Shown here piece after piece: positions 33,641 through 43,800 of a stretch of DNA of 64,000 nt. How positions within the stretch are numbered: the stretch's first letter is position 1; each line of letters begins with the position of its first letter. The position numbers were made by a program, and so were the translations under genes. This stretch comes from Aeromonas hydrophila subsp. hydrophila ATCC 7966 (lineage in GTDB: Bacteria; Pseudomonadota; Gammaproteobacteria; Enterobacterales; Aeromonadaceae): contig NC_008570.1 in assembly GCF_000014805.1 (NCBI RefSeq), positions 1,679,001-1,743,000 of the forward strand, written 5' to 3'. The notes beneath the pieces are model-generated. The model searched no databases. It had not been told where the DNA came from and worked only from the letters and a program-made list of their open reading frames with translations.

Positions 33641-33656
33641 ATGAAGTGATGAACGA

Positions 33657-35204
33657 TCAGCTGTTGTTCTTCACGAACAGGGTCAGTTCCTGACCCGGCT
33701 TGAGGTAATCGCTCTTGCCCAGCTGATTCCAGCGCATCACGTCCATCACGGCAACCTGAAAACGGGCGGCGATGGAGGAGAGGGAATCGCCGCGGCGTAC
33801 CTGATAGACCATGGACTTGTTGCTGCTCTTGCCCTGCTTGGGCCAGACCACCAGCTTCATGCCAGGCTTCAAGGCCGACTTGGCGTTGAGACCGTTCCAC
33901 TTGGCCAGCTCGTCATGGGTTACCCCGTGTGCCTGGCTGATGCTCCACAGATTGTCACCGGCACGTACCTTGTACTGGATCTTGCCGGCACTGCGGCTGG
34001 CGAGCTGCTGTGGCTTGCTCTGAGCGCTCTGACTGACCACCGGCTTGCTGCCGCTGGTCGGGATCATCAGGGTCTGGCCACGGCGCAGGTGATTGCCACT
34101 CAGGTTGTTGGCCAGCTTGAGCTGCTGCACGCTCACCCCGTGATTCTGGGCGATGCGGGAGAGAGTGTCGCCGCTGGTGACCTGATAGGAGCGGGTGCGG
34201 ATGCGCTCGCTCTGGGGCAGATCGGCCAGGGCCAGCTCCAGGGTATCGGCATACTCGACCGGTACCAGCAGGCGATAGGGCCCCTTGGGTGAGGTCGACC
34301 AGCGCGTCAGGGCCGGATTGACCTCTTTCAGCTGAGCCGGACGCAGGCCTGCCAGCTGGGCTGCCACGTTCAGATCGATCTGGCCGCCGGTGTTGACCAC
34401 CCGCAGCTGAGGCTTGTTGGCCAGTACCGGCAAGGTGACATTGTACTTGTCCGCATTGCGGATCATGTCGGCCATGGCCAGGATTTTGGGCACATACATC
34501 CGGGTTTCGCGGGGCAGATCGAGTGACCAGTAGTCGGTTGGTCGGCCTGCCTTCTGATTGCGGGTGATGGCGTTGCGCACCCGTCCTTCACCGGCATTGT
34601 AAGCCGCCAGCGTCTGCAGCCAGTCGCCGTCGAAGAAACGGTTCAGGTACTCCAGATAATCCAGCGCGGCATTGGTGGAGGCCAGTACATCGCGGCGGCC
34701 GTCGTACCAGTTGTCGTGGCGCAGGCCGAAGTTCTTGCCGGTCGCAGGAACGAACTGCCACAGACCCACCGCATTGCTGCGGGAACGGGCGTGGGGATCG
34801 AACATGCTCTCGATCATGGGGATGGTAATAAGCTCCATTGGCAGCTCACGCCGTTCGATTTCCTCTACCATCAGATACAGGTAGGGCTCAGCCCGGCTGG
34901 CAATGGTCGCCAGATGCTTATCATTGCGCAACAACCAATCACGCTGCTGGCGGACACGGTCGTTCTCCTGCGGATCAAACTGCATATCATCGCTGATACG
35001 CACCCACAGGTTATCGGTGTCATCCAGTTCGTCGATCTGTTCATCACCGAACAGGAAGCGCGCCGAATGCTTTTTATACGCTTTTTTGTTGACTTGGGGG
35101 GACTTGATCGGCTCGATTGCCGTTAGCGCCCGGTCATCCTGATGGCTCAGGTTTTGGCAGCCGCTGAGAAACAGCGCCGCCAATAAGGCCGTTCGTACCT
35201 TCAT
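33657..35204 (-). CDS. mltD: Membrane-bound lytic murein transglycosylase D
   Basis: A 515-residue lipoprotein precursor: MKVRTALLAALFLSGC with a lipobox, then an SLT catalytic domain (about 95-250: PMIESMFDPHARS with the catalytic Glu, AVGLWQFVPATGK, LAAYNAGEGRV). Three LysM peptidoglycan-binding repeats occupy the C-terminal half, each starting with a Y-x-V-x-x-GD-x-L-x-x-I motif (SYQVTSGDTLSRI, QYKVRAGDNLWSI, VYQVRRGDSLSSI). E. coli MltD has two or three LysM repeats. The frame is open to 35267, but the lipobox sets the start at 35204. gloB lies upstream in the opposite-sense neighbourhood typical of enterics. Confidence 0.96.
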   Translation of the reverse strand: MKVRTALLAALFLSGCQNLSHQDDRALTAIEPIKSPQVNKKAYKKHSARFLFGDEQIDELDDTDNLWVRISDDMQFDPQENDRVRQQRDWLLRNDKHLATIASRAEPYLYLMVEEIERRELPMELITIPMIESMFDPHARSRSNAVGLWQFVPATGKNFGLRHDNWYDGRRDVLASTNAALDYLEYLNRFFDGDWLQTLAAYNAGEGRVRNAITRNQKAGRPTDYWSLDLPRETRMYVPKILAMADMIRNADKYNVTLPVLANKPQLRVVNTGGQIDLNVAAQLAGLRPAQLKEVNPALTRWSTSPKGPYRLLVPVEYADTLELALADLPQSERIRTRSYQVTSGDTLSRIAQNHGVSVQQLKLANNLSGNHLRRGQTLMIPTSGSKPVVSQSAQSKPQQLASRSAGKIQYKVRAGDNLWSISQAHGVTHDELAKWNGLNAKSALKPGMKLVVWPKQGKSSNKSMVYQVRRGDSLSSIAARFQVAVMDVMRWNQLGKSDYLKPGQELTLFVKNNS

Positions 35205-35274
35205 CTCGCTCAGGTCATCTTTAGGAAAAACAGCTCGCATCATAAGGGGCAATGGCCCCCTGATCAAGGTTTGT

Positions 35275-36039
35275 TCAAAAAACGTCCTTCCAGGATCGCA
35301 GCACGGTGAAGGTATCCTCTGGATTTTCCAAGCATTTTAAGGCGTGTTTCTCAGCAGAAAATTTCACGGAATCCTGTTCGCATCGCAGAAAAACGTTGAA
35401 CTCCCGCTCATCCCCCAGCCGTGATGGCAGACTCGGCAGACCCTGCTGGCGCAGCTTGCTGATCAGCCCGATCCGCTGCTGGATCGCATGGTTGTCTGGC
35501 TCGACCGCGTAGGCGAAACGCAGGTTGGAGAGGGTGTATTCATGGGCACAATAAATGAGGGTGTCGTCGGGCAGGGCGGCGAGCCGCTGCAGTGAGGCGT
35601 GCATCTGGGCCGGGGTACCTTCGAACAGGCGGCCGCAACCGGCACTGAAGAGGGTATCACCACAAAACAGCATGCCATGGCCGTAATAGGCGATGTGGCC
35701 ATGGGTATGGCCGGGCACATGGATCACCTCGAGACTCAGCCCGTGCCAGTTGATCTGATCCCCGTCATCGAGCCACTGGCCGTGATGAGCGGGCATGGGG
35801 TCAAGTTTGGGGCCATAGAGTCTGGCATGGGGGAAATGGCCGAGCAGGGCGGTGACGCCTCCCACATGATCGTGATGGTGATGAGTCAGCAGGATCGCGT
35901 CGAGCTGCAGATCCAGTGCGGCCAGTCGCTCCAGCACGGGTTCGGCATCGCCCGGGTCGACGACCAGGCAGTGATTTTCGTGTCGGATCAACCAGATGTA
36001 GTTGTCGTTAAAGGCAGGAACTGTGATCACTGGATACAT
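35275..36039 (-). CDS. gloB: Hydroxyacylglutathione hydrolase (glyoxalase II)
   Basis: A 254-residue metallo-beta-lactamase-fold enzyme converting S-D-lactoylglutathione to glutathione and D-lactate, the second step of methylglyoxal detoxification. The binuclear metal motif THHHHDHVGG is at about residues 52-61. Further ligands are in VPGHTHGHI, FCGDTLFSAGCGRLFEG and YCAHEYTLSNLRFA. Length matches E. coli GloB (251). It diverges from yafS, the same arrangement as in E. coli, with 71 bases between them. Confidence 0.97.
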   Translation of the reverse strand: MYPVITVPAFNDNYIWLIRHENHCLVVDPGDAEPVLERLAALDLQLDAILLTHHHHDHVGGVTALLGHFPHARLYGPKLDPMPAHHGQWLDDGDQINWHGLSLEVIHVPGHTHGHIAYYGHGMLFCGDTLFSAGCGRLFEGTPAQMHASLQRLAALPDDTLIYCAHEYTLSNLRFAYAVEPDNHAIQQRIGLISKLRQQGLPSLPSRLGDEREFNVFLRCEQDSVKFSAEKHALKCLENPEDTFTVLRSWKDVF

Positions 36040-36110
36040 GAGTCTGCTTCTCTTTATGGAGGGTATCTTATATAACTGGATGGCGTTCGAACCCCAAGTT
36101 GAGCCCTATT

Positions 36111-36833
36111 ATGCAGGTGGCACGTACCGAACAACAAATCGAGATCCCGACCAGCTGGTCGGCACTGCCCATGGGGGACTGGGTAGCGGCCGAGATCCAG
36201 GAGCGGCTCGACAGCTGGTGCCCACATCTGTTTGGTTATCATCTGCTTAAAGTCGGGGCACTGAGCGCCGAACTCTCCTGCGGCTGCTCTTCCATTCGCC
36301 ACCAGATAGGGGTTGCCCCCAGCGGCAGACTGCTGGATCTCAAGGGCGATCCACTGGCCTTGCCGGTGCGTACCGGCAGCGTGGATGCTTGCCTGCTGGC
36401 CCACTGCCTCGACTTTTCGCCCGACCCCCACCAGGTACTGCGCGAGGCGGAGCGGGTGCTGACCGACGATGGCTGGCTCATCGTCAGCGGCTACAATCCG
36501 CTCAGCCTGGTCGGCATCGGCCACTGCCTGCCTTTCCTGCGTCAACATCTGCCCTGGTCGGCCCGCATGTTCACTCCGGCGCGGGTTACCGACTGGCTGC
36601 AGCTGCTCGGGTGTGAAGTGATGTTTGACGAGCGCTTTGGCTACTCGTTCATGGGCAAACAGAGCCGGATCGGCTGGTGGCGGGAGAGTGTGGGGCGGGA
36701 TTATTGCAGGCCGTTTGCGTCCGTCTACGTGATAGCGGCGCGCAAGCGGCGCTTTCCGTTGACGCCGGTGCGCCGCCGCTGGCGCTTGCCCGAGTCGATA
36801 GCGACGCCGGGCATGGCGCGTCAGGGCTGGTAA
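36111..36833 (+). CDS. yafS: Class I SAM-dependent methyltransferase YafS
   Basis: A 240-residue methyltransferase-fold protein: the SAM-domain core includes [41 protein letters not shown], which is the Methyltransf_11 pattern (motifs post-I to III). Motif I is weak. It matches YafS, encoded between gloB and rnhA in E. coli as here. The substrate is unknown. The frame could begin at TTG 36099; ATG 36111 is preferred, though neither has a strong ribosome site. Its last 13 bases overlap the convergent rnhA. Confidence 0.85.
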   Translation: MQVARTEQQIEIPTSWSALPMGDWVAAEIQERLDSWCPHLFGYHLLKVGALSAELSCGCSSIRHQIGVAPSGRLLDLKGDPLALPVRTGSVDACLLAHCLDFSPDPHQVLREAERVLTDDGWLIVSGYNPLSLVGIGHCLPFLRQHLPWSARMFTPARVTDWLQLLGCEVMFDERFGYSFMGKQSRIGWWRESVGRDYCRPFASVYVIAARKRRFPLTPVRRRWRLPESIATPGMARQGW

Positions 36834-37285
36834 CCTGTGTCCTCGGCCAGCTGCTTGCCGCTGGCGGCCTCGCGGGCCAGCTCGTCACAGCGTTCGTTTT
36901 CCGGGTGACCGGAGTGCCCCTTGACCCAGAGCCATTCGATCTGATGGCGCGCCACTTCCGCATCCAATGCCTGCCAGAGATCGACGTTCTTGACCGGCTG
37001 ACGGCTGGCTGTCACCCATCCTTTCTTCTTCCAGCCGATGATCCACTGGGTGATCCCCTGGCGCACATACTGGCTGTCGGTGGTGAGTCTGACCTGGCAG
37101 GGCTCGTTCAGGGTGCGCAGCCCCATGATGGCGGCCATCAGCTCCATCCGGTTGTTGGTGGTGAGGCGAAAACCGCCGGCGAGCTCCTTGCGGTGCTTGC
37201 CATAGACCATGACGGCACCATAGCCGCCAGGGCCCGGGTTGCCGAGACAGGAACCATCCGTATACAAATCGATCTTTTTTAGCAT
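36821..37285 (-). CDS. rnhA: Ribonuclease HI
   Basis: A 154-residue enzyme degrading RNA in RNA-DNA hybrids (R-loops, primers). The four catalytic carboxylates fall in [18 protein letters not shown] (Asp), NRMELMAAI (Glu), TTDSQYV (Asp) and NERCDELAR (Asp); the substrate-binding handle [12 protein letters not shown] is present. Length matches E. coli (155). It is divergent from dnaQ with 52 bases between them, the classic rnhA/dnaQ arrangement with back-to-back promoters. Confidence 0.98.
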   Translation of the reverse strand: MLKKIDLYTDGSCLGNPGPGGYGAVMVYGKHRKELAGGFRLTTNNRMELMAAIMGLRTLNEPCQVRLTTDSQYVRQGITQWIIGWKKKGWVTASRQPVKNVDLWQALDAEVARHQIEWLWVKGHSGHPENERCDELAREAASGKQLAEDTGYQP

Positions 37286-37337
37286 GAGTCTTGGGGTAAA
37301 CTAGCGGGTAAAGCCGAAGTTTGACATAGATTGGATC

Positions 37338-38072
37338 ATGAACACACCCCAACTGAATCGCCAGATCATTCTGGATACTGAAACCACAGGTATGAACACC
37401 GCCGGTGGCCCCGTCTATCTGGGACACCGCATCATCGAGATCGGCTGTGTGGAGGTGATCAACCGCAAGCTGACCGGTAACCACTTCCACGTCTACATCA
37501 AGCCGGATCGGCTGGTGGACCCCGAGGCCATCCAGGTGCACGGCATCACCGACGAGTTCCTGCGTGACAAGCCGTCGTTCAGCCAGATCGCCGACGAGTT
37601 CATCGAGTTCATCCGCGGTGCCGAGCTGATTGCCCACAACGCGCCGTTTGACGTGAGCTTCATGGACTATGAGTTCGGCAAGCTCGGCCTCAATTTCAAG
37701 ACTGCCGACATCTGCGGCATCACGGATACTCTGGCGATGGCGCGGGACCTGTTCCCAGGCAAGCGCAACAACCTCGACGTGCTGTGTGATCGCTACGGCA
37801 TCGACAACTCGCACCGTACCCTGCACGGGGCTTTGCTCGATGCGGAGATCCTGGCGGACGTCTACCTGCTGATGACGGGTGGCCAGACCAAGTTGAATCT
37901 GGCTACCGAGAGCAGTGAAAATGAGAGCAATCAGGACACCAGCATCCGCCGGTTGGAGAGCAATCGCCCACCGCTCAAGGTGATCCGTGCCAGTGCCGAG
38001 ATTGAGGCGGTGCACGAAGCACGGCTGGATCTGGTGCAGAAAAAAGGAGGAGCCTGCCTGTGGCGGCAATGA
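37338..38072 (+). CDS. dnaQ: DNA polymerase III epsilon subunit (proofreading exonuclease)
   Basis: A 244-residue DEDDh 3'-5' exonuclease. ExoI is ILDTETTGMN, ExoII is LIAHNAPFDVSFMDYE, and ExoIII epsilon has the general base His in RTLHGALLDAEILADVY. A clamp-binding motif QTKLNL follows at about 183-188, and the C-terminal tail (about 205-244) is the part that contacts the polymerase alpha subunit. The stop codon lies inside the next gene, with 13 bases overlap, so the two are probably translated from one transcript. Confidence 0.97.
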   Translation: MNTPQLNRQIILDTETTGMNTAGGPVYLGHRIIEIGCVEVINRKLTGNHFHVYIKPDRLVDPEAIQVHGITDEFLRDKPSFSQIADEFIEFIRGAELIAHNAPFDVSFMDYEFGKLGLNFKTADICGITDTLAMARDLFPGKRNNLDVLCDRYGIDNSHRTLHGALLDAEILADVYLLMTGGQTKLNLATESSENESNQDTSIRRLESNRPPLKVIRASAEIEAVHEARLDLVQKKGGACLWRQ

Positions 38073-39334
38073 GCAAGCTATGGAGCGGCCTGCTGTTATT
38101 GGCCTCGCTGACGGCCTCGGCCAACGAGGTGTTTGCCCCCTCCGACATTCCCCTGCTCGACAATCGCTTTCGTATTGATTACGGGGTGAAAGAGATCACC
38201 TTCATCGTGACGCGCAAGCCGGGCACCCCGTCGGTGATCCTGGTGCGTCCGGACGGCAGCAAGCTCTATGTGGGCAAGGTGACGCCCCCCGATGTGGGCT
38301 GGCTGGCGCTCAAGGATCAGGATCTCATCACCATCCGTGATCCCATGCCGGGCCCCTGGCAGGCCATCGGCGAGGTGGACCCGGACAATCGGGTGCGCCT
38401 GCTGTCGAACATCAGGCTGGAAACCGATCAACTGCCGACCCAGCTCTATCAGGGAGAAAGGGTCAAGCTCAAGTCCTGGCTGCTGATCGACGATGCACCG
38501 CCCAAGGCCGGTTATTACCTGACCGACCTTGGCATGACGGTGCGATTGCAGCGTTTCAACGATGCCAAGCAGGAGGGAGAGCCCATTGTTGACGAAGTGC
38601 TCGGCCACTATCGTGACGATGGCAAGGGGCTTGATGAGGTGCCGGGTGACGGCATCATGACTGCTGAGGCGGTGCTTGATGTGGCTGCTGGCAAATACCG
38701 GGCCATGTACAGCACGGGCAATCAGGTGTTCTCCCGCGCTCGCTATCAGGACGTGCTGATCTACCCGTTGCCGGTCAGCTATACCTTGGCGCCTCCCTCG
38801 CAGGAGTTTGGTGCCAAGCTCTCCTTCCTGATCGATGCTGATGAACTGGATCCGGCCTCCGTGGTCATTGAGGGCAAGGCGACCAACACGGTGGGAGCCA
38901 GCATGGCGTTCAATGCGGTGGCGACCGAACCCCGTGTGGAAGTAGATCTCTCCGCCATCAAGGAGGTTGGCCAGTATGAGGTGACTGCCACCCTGTTTGG
39001 CACGACCCGGCTGGGCCGCGAGATCCAGGTCACGCTGCCGGTGAAATCGTTCAATATCTTCCCTGTGCTGGCGGCTGAGCCATCGGCGGCCTCTGCGGCT
39101 TCTGAGACCTCGGCTGCGGTGCCCAACCAGGTGAAATTCGAGGAAAAACAGAGCAGCGGCTGGCTGATCTGGCTGCTGGGTGGGGTCGGCATCCTGCTGG
39201 TTTTGCTGGGCGGCGTTGGTTTCATCTTGCTGCAAAAGCGGCGGGCACTGAAAAAAGCGATGGCGGCGCAGAAGGCCGAGAGCGAAAGCGCCAAGCCGGA
39301 AGCCAAACTGGATCTGAACCTGCCCGAACAATAA
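38060..39334 (+). CDS. TIGR03503-type envelope protein of unknown function
   Basis: A 424-residue protein. A signal peptide (about residues 1-22, ASANEVFA) precedes a large extracytoplasmic beta-rich region with FRIDYGVKEITFIVTRKPGTPSVILVRPDG near its start. A single C-terminal membrane helix follows (about 365-390, WLIWLLGGVGILLVLLGGVGFILL) and then a basic/acidic cytoplasmic tail. This matches the TIGR03503 family found in Vibrio, Shewanella and Aeromonas near dnaQ; no function is known. GTG 38060 has a strong AAGGAGGAG seven bases upstream and is preferred to ATG 38069. A terminator follows. Confidence 0.78.
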   Translation: MAAMSKLWSGLLLLASLTASANEVFAPSDIPLLDNRFRIDYGVKEITFIVTRKPGTPSVILVRPDGSKLYVGKVTPPDVGWLALKDQDLITIRDPMPGPWQAIGEVDPDNRVRLLSNIRLETDQLPTQLYQGERVKLKSWLLIDDAPPKAGYYLTDLGMTVRLQRFNDAKQEGEPIVDEVLGHYRDDGKGLDEVPGDGIMTAEAVLDVAAGKYRAMYSTGNQVFSRARYQDVLIYPLPVSYTLAPPSQEFGAKLSFLIDADELDPASVVIEGKATNTVGASMAFNAVATEPRVEVDLSAIKEVGQYEVTATLFGTTRLGREIQVTLPVKSFNIFPVLAAEPSAASAASETSAAVPNQVKFEEKQSSGWLIWLLGGVGILLVLLGGVGFILLQKRRALKKAMAAQKAESESAKPEAKLDLNLPEQ

Positions 39335-39351
39335 CCGGGCAACCGCACGAA

Positions 39352-39378
39352 AAAGCCGCCCATCGAGGCGGCTTTGTT
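39352..39378. terminator. Rho-independent terminator
   Basis: Stem AAAGCCGCC / GGCGGCTTT with loop CATCGA, followed by GTTATTT. It lies between the convergent TIGR03503-type gene and the HD-GYP gene. Confidence 0.8.
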
Positions 39379-39415
39379 ATTTATGGGGGAGCGGGTTAGC
39401 TGCAACCCTTCAGTA

Positions 39416-40936
39416 TTAATGTTCCCCGACGTAGATATCCTTGTGTTGATCGCGGATCTCGAGGAACTTGTCGAGGTTGGCCAGCATCAATTCTACCAAC
39501 TGGGGATCGAAGTGCTGACCTTTCTCCTCCTGGATCAGCGCCAGTACCTTGTCCAGCGGCCAGGCCTTCTTGTAGCAGCGATCCGAGCCGAGCGCATCAA
39601 ACACGTCAGCCAGCGCCACCACCCGTCCTTCCAACGGAATGGCATCACCCTTGAGGCCACGGGGATAGCCGCTGCCATTCCACTTTTCATGGTGGTTGCC
39701 GGCGATGGTCGCGCCAATCTGGAACAGCGCGAGATCGCTGCCGGAGAGCATGTCTTGCCCCAGTTGGGCGTGGGTCTTCATGATCTCCCACTCCTCGGGG
39801 GTCAATTTGCCCGGTTTGTGAAGGATGGCATCCGGAATGCCCACCTTGCCGATGTCGTGCAGCGGGGAGGCGCGTTTGATGAGCTCGCTCTGCTCCTCGC
39901 TCATGCCAAGCAGCTGGCAGAACAGCTCGGTGTAGAGAGCGACCCGTTTCACGTGCAGGCCGGACTCCTTGGAGCGGGTCTCCACCAGCTCGCCGATCCG
40001 ATAGATGATCTCGCGCTGATTGTCGGCGATGACCTCGTTGAGCCGGATGTTCTCCAGCGCCACTATGATGTTTTCGGTAAACAGGCTGAGCAGCCCCATG
40101 TCCATCTGGCTGAGCTGACGAGTGGTCTCGATATGAAACAGCAGGTGATGACGGGGGTTCTGGCAGTAGAGCACCATCTGGTTGCCGTCATAGACGTTGG
40201 CACGATTGGCCATGGCCTGGCGCAGGATGGAGGGGGCATCTGCCAGTCGCAGTGACGGGTGGCCCGGCAGCAGGGGCTCCAGAATTTGATCCCGCACTTC
40301 GTAGGCGAACTGCTTCACGTCGTAGATTTGCGACTCTTCCAGACTGAGCAGGGCCCCAAGTTGTTCCTGAGCCCCTTCGACAAACTGGCGCAGCGCCCGT
40401 TTCTCGAAGATCCCCTTGGAGGCCTCGATGACTTTTTCCAGCCCCTGGCGATTGCTCTCCAGCGTACGGATGTCGCGGTATGAACGCAGACTGGCACGCA
40501 GCAGGGTGCGCAGCTTCTGGGAGGTGAGCTCGGTCTTGTCCTTGTAGTCGTTGATGTCGTAGTTGGTGACCACGTCATCTTCCGGGGCCTGACCGGGTTG
40601 GCCGGTACGCAGCACGATGCGCACCATCTTGTTTTGCAGATCCTCGCGCACGAATTTGACCACATCGAGGCCGGCGTGATCGACCTCCATGACCACGTCC
40701 AGCAGCAGCAGTGCTACGTCCGGGGTCTTGGCGAGCAACTCCCTGGCCTGGGCGGCTGAATAAGCATGCAAAAATTCAATGGGTCTATTATCGAATTCAA
40801 ACTTGCTCAGGGTGATCTTGGTGATGCGATGAACCTCGGGTTCATCGTCCACAATCATCACCTTCCATCCAGCCTGCTGGTCATCAAGAAGGGGCAGATC
40901 GTCATCGTCAATAATCAGGATTTGGTCATCCATCAT
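39416..40936 (-). CDS. Response regulator with DUF3369 and HD-GYP phosphodiesterase domains
   Basis: A 506-residue protein. The REC domain spans about residues 24-150, with acidic pocket VMIVDDEPE and phospho-Asp in ALLLLDVVME. DUF3369, a sensor-like domain, spans about 160-310, and HD-GYP spans about 315-490 with HDIGKVGIP and the complete HHEKWNGSGYPRGL motif. It should hydrolyse cyclic-di-GMP under phosphorelay control. The first 20 residues (QILIIDDDDLPLLDD) are an extra acidic segment resembling a partial REC start. No kinase gene is adjacent, so its partner is unknown. It stands alone between terminators. Confidence 0.93.
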   Translation of the reverse strand: MMDDQILIIDDDDLPLLDDQQAGWKVMIVDDEPEVHRITKITLSKFEFDNRPIEFLHAYSAAQARELLAKTPDVALLLLDVVMEVDHAGLDVVKFVREDLQNKMVRIVLRTGQPGQAPEDDVVTNYDINDYKDKTELTSQKLRTLLRASLRSYRDIRTLESNRQGLEKVIEASKGIFEKRALRQFVEGAQEQLGALLSLEESQIYDVKQFAYEVRDQILEPLLPGHPSLRLADAPSILRQAMANRANVYDGNQMVLYCQNPRHHLLFHIETTRQLSQMDMGLLSLFTENIIVALENIRLNEVIADNQREIIYRIGELVETRSKESGLHVKRVALYTELFCQLLGMSEEQSELIKRASPLHDIGKVGIPDAILHKPGKLTPEEWEIMKTHAQLGQDMLSGSDLALFQIGATIAGNHHEKWNGSGYPRGLKGDAIPLEGRVVALADVFDALGSDRCYKKAWPLDKVLALIQEEKGQHFDPQLVELMLANLDKFLEIRDQHKDIYVGEH

Positions 40937-41051
40937 GCAATCCTGTTTGGGATCCTGTGCTTACATTAACTGCTTCACTAAGGATAGGAAACTTATTGAG
41001 AAATAAAATTTGATCTGTGAAATCTCTTTGTTGTCATCCTGCTCCAGCCCC

Positions 41052-41082
41052 ATAAAAAAACGCCTCCACATGGGAGGCGTTT
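41052..41082 (-). terminator. Rho-independent terminator after fadE
   Basis: Read on the minus strand, the stem AAACGCCTCC / GGAGGCGTTT is followed by a run of Ts. It begins 18 bases beyond the fadE stop. Confidence 0.85.
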
Positions 41083-41099
41083 GACTATCTATGTGTCTG

Positions 41100-43556
41100 T
41101 CAGGCGGCTCTGTGATAGACCGATGGCTCGAACAGCGCCTTGTTGGCCACCAGGTCGATGGGATCAAAATCATCGACGTTGATGGTGCGCAGGCGGCTCT
41201 CTTCGGCGCGGCGCAGCAGGTCCGCTTCGGTCTGGTTGAGTACTCCCTGTGCCAGGCCGATCTCTGCCACCTTGTCCAGTTGCATAAACGGACGCTTGAT
41301 ACCGTCAGCCTTGCATACTTTCTCAAACAGCGGCTCGGCAGAGAGCACGTCGTCCAGTGCCTGCTCCAGCAGGCCGAAGGGGTTGCCCTCTTCGCGGGTG
41401 AGATACTGCCCTTGGGCCAGACGGCTGCGGGTTTCGCTCGGGGTCTGCAACAGGCGGGCAACCTGGCTGTCCAGCTTGTCGCTCGGGCGTTTCAGGTCGC
41501 GACCCAGCGGCAGCACGATGACGCGCAGGGCAAGACCAATCCAGCGATTCGGGAAGTTGCGCAGCAACTCGTCGATGGCTTCCTGGGCCTTGAACAGGGC
41601 GTCTTGCAGCGCCCAGTGCAGCAGCGGCAGGTCGGCGTGTTGACGACCCTCATCCTGATAGCGTTTGAGGGCACTGGAGGCCAGATAGAGCTGGCTCAGT
41701 ACGTCGCCGAGACGGGCGGAGACCCGCTCCTTGCGCTTGAGCTCGCCACCCAGAGTGCCCATCGCCATGTCTGACAGGAAGGCCAGGTTGGCAGAGAGGC
41801 GGGAGAGCTGCTGGTAGTAGCCCTTGGTCTGATCCTTGAACGGCGCGGCGGCGAAGCGGGCACCGGTTAACCCTAACCAGAAGCTGCGCACTAGATTGCT
41901 GATGGTAAAGCCGACGTGGCTGAACATCGCCTTGTCGAAGTCCTTGAGGGCCTGTTCTTGATCCGGATGGCTGGCGGCCAGCATCTCCGGCAGCACGTAC
42001 GGGTGGCAGCGGATGGCGCCCTGACCGTAGATGATCATGCTGCGGGTCAGGATGTTGGCCCCTTCGACCGTGACGGCGATGGGGGCACCTTGATAGCCGC
42101 GGGCCAGATAGTTGTTGGGGCCCATGCAGATGGCCTTGCCGCCGTGGATGTCCATGGCATCGATGATGCACTTCTGGGCGCGGTCGGTGAGGTGGTATTT
42201 GACGATGGCGGAGATGACCGAGGGCTTCTCGCCGAGGTCGATGCCGGTCACGGTCAGGTTGGCGGCGGCCCCCATGATGTAGGCGTTGCCACCGAGACGG
42301 GCCAGCGGCTCTTCAATCCCTTCCATCTTGCCGATGGGCAGCTTGAACTGGCGACGGATCCGGCTGTAGGCGCCGGTCGCCAAGGCCAGCATCTTGACAC
42401 CGCCGGTGCTGTTGGAGGGCAGGGTGATACCGCGTCCGACCGAGAGGCATTCCACCAGCATGCGCCAGCCCTGACCGGCCATGGCCGGGCCGCCAATGAT
42501 GAAGTCGAGCGGGACGAACACGTCCTTGCCGCGGGTCGGGCCGTTCTGGAACGGCACGTTGAGCGGGAAATGGCGGCGGCCGATGTCGACCCCCTTGATG
42601 TGGGTCGGAATGAGGGCGCAGGTGATGCCAAGCTCTTCTTCGTCACCCAGCAGGTGATCCGGGTCGCGCAGTTTGAAGGCCAGACCCAGAACGGTGGCAA
42701 TCGGGGCGAGAGTGATGTAGCGCTTGTTCCAGGTGAGGCGCATGCCGAGCACCTCTTCTCCTTCCCATTCCCCCTTGGCGATGATGCCGAAGTCGGGGAT
42801 GGAGCCGGCGTCTGAACCCGCTTCCGGACTGGTCAGGGCGAAGCAGGGGATCTCCTTGCCGACCGCCAGACGGGGCAGGTAGTAATCCTTCTGCTCGTCG
42901 GTGCCATAGTGTTGCAGCAGCTCACCCGGGCCCAGCGAGTTGGGCACGCCGACGGTGGAGGCCAGCACTGCGCTGGCGCCGCACAGCTTTTGCAGCACGC
43001 AGGATTGGGCATAGGCGGAGAATTCCAGCCCGCCGTATTTCTTCTTGATGATCATGGCGAAGAACTTGTGGTCCTTCAGGTATTGCCACACTTCGGGAGA
43101 GAGGTCGGCTCGCTCGTGGGTCACTTCCCAGTCGTTGACCATGCGGCACACTTCTTCAACCGGGCCGTCCATAAACGCCTGCTCTTCGGCAGACAGCGTG
43201 CTGACCGGAATGGCGTGCAGCTTCTTCCAGTTCGGGTTGCCGGCAAACAGGTCTGCTTCCCACCAGGTGGTGCCCGCTTCAATGGCCTCTTTCTCGGTGC
43301 GGGACATCTCCGGCATGATGGATTTGTAGAGTTTGAACAGCGGCTTGGTCAGCTGGTTGCGACGAAAATCCACCAGGTTGAGGGGGATGGCGAGCACGGC
43401 AAACAGCGCCCAGACCAACAGGGGAACATGGCCATAGAGGGTGCCGACAATCAGGGCTGCCGCGGTGGCAAGCGTGGAGGTGAACAGAGACGCCCGGCGA
43501 TAAGCCATGGCGCCGATCACCAGGATCACTCCGAGCAGAGTGAGGGTCGTCGTCAT
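41100..43556 (-). CDS. fadE: Acyl-CoA dehydrogenase FadE
   Basis: An 818-residue membrane-associated flavoprotein catalysing the first oxidation step of fatty acid beta-oxidation. Two N-terminal hydrophobic segments (about 1-50) precede the acyl-CoA dehydrogenase core ([50 protein letters not shown]) and the DUF1974 C-terminal domain. Length is like E. coli FadE (814). The ATG follows AAGGAGCGAAAA. A promoter with an overlapping downstream FadR-like operator is present, so repression by FadR and induction by long-chain acyl-CoA are expected. The order fadE-gmhA-yafJ is conserved. Confidence 0.96.
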   Translation of the reverse strand: MTTTLTLLGVILVIGAMAYRRASLFTSTLATAAALIVGTLYGHVPLLVWALFAVLAIPLNLVDFRRNQLTKPLFKLYKSIMPEMSRTEKEAIEAGTTWWEADLFAGNPNWKKLHAIPVSTLSAEEQAFMDGPVEEVCRMVNDWEVTHERADLSPEVWQYLKDHKFFAMIIKKKYGGLEFSAYAQSCVLQKLCGASAVLASTVGVPNSLGPGELLQHYGTDEQKDYYLPRLAVGKEIPCFALTSPEAGSDAGSIPDFGIIAKGEWEGEEVLGMRLTWNKRYITLAPIATVLGLAFKLRDPDHLLGDEEELGITCALIPTHIKGVDIGRRHFPLNVPFQNGPTRGKDVFVPLDFIIGGPAMAGQGWRMLVECLSVGRGITLPSNSTGGVKMLALATGAYSRIRRQFKLPIGKMEGIEEPLARLGGNAYIMGAAANLTVTGIDLGEKPSVISAIVKYHLTDRAQKCIIDAMDIHGGKAICMGPNNYLARGYQGAPIAVTVEGANILTRSMIIYGQGAIRCHPYVLPEMLAASHPDQEQALKDFDKAMFSHVGFTISNLVRSFWLGLTGARFAAAPFKDQTKGYYQQLSRLSANLAFLSDMAMGTLGGELKRKERVSARLGDVLSQLYLASSALKRYQDEGRQHADLPLLHWALQDALFKAQEAIDELLRNFPNRWIGLALRVIVLPLGRDLKRPSDKLDSQVARLLQTPSETRSRLAQGQYLTREEGNPFGLLEQALDDVLSAEPLFEKVCKADGIKRPFMQLDKVAEIGLAQGVLNQTEADLLRRAEESRLRTINVDDFDPIDLVANKALFEPSVYHRAA

Positions 43557-43609
43557 TTTTCGCTCCTTGCATGAGTTGCCGAAGTTGGGTGAATATGGTT
43601 GAACTGATC

Positions 43610-43626
43610 CAGAGGTCTGACCTGTT
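43610..43626. promoter_or_regulatory. FadR operator
   Basis: GGTCTGACCTGTT (43614-43626) matches all defined positions of the right 13 bases of the FadR consensus ANCTGGTCNGACNTGTT; the left four bases do not match. It lies just downstream of the predicted fadE transcription start, a repressing position. Confidence 0.65.
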
Positions 43627-43639
43627 GGATATGGTCCCT

Positions 43640-43668
43640 GTTGTAATTCATACGCACAAACTTATCAA
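43640..43668 (-). promoter_or_regulatory. fadE promoter
   Basis: On the minus strand, TTGATA and TACAAC are 17 bases apart. Transcription would start about 43633, immediately upstream of the FadR-like site. Confidence 0.55.
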
Positions 43669-43800
43669 GCTGTTTACAAGCTTGTTACCTTGGCTCTGTG
43701 ATCGGCATAACGCCCTGCAGAGGGGCTCTTGACGGGCAGGGGGCGACTCCGGGATTGGCTTGTGCGACAATGACGTGGCCCATATTTTGGAAGAGACATC

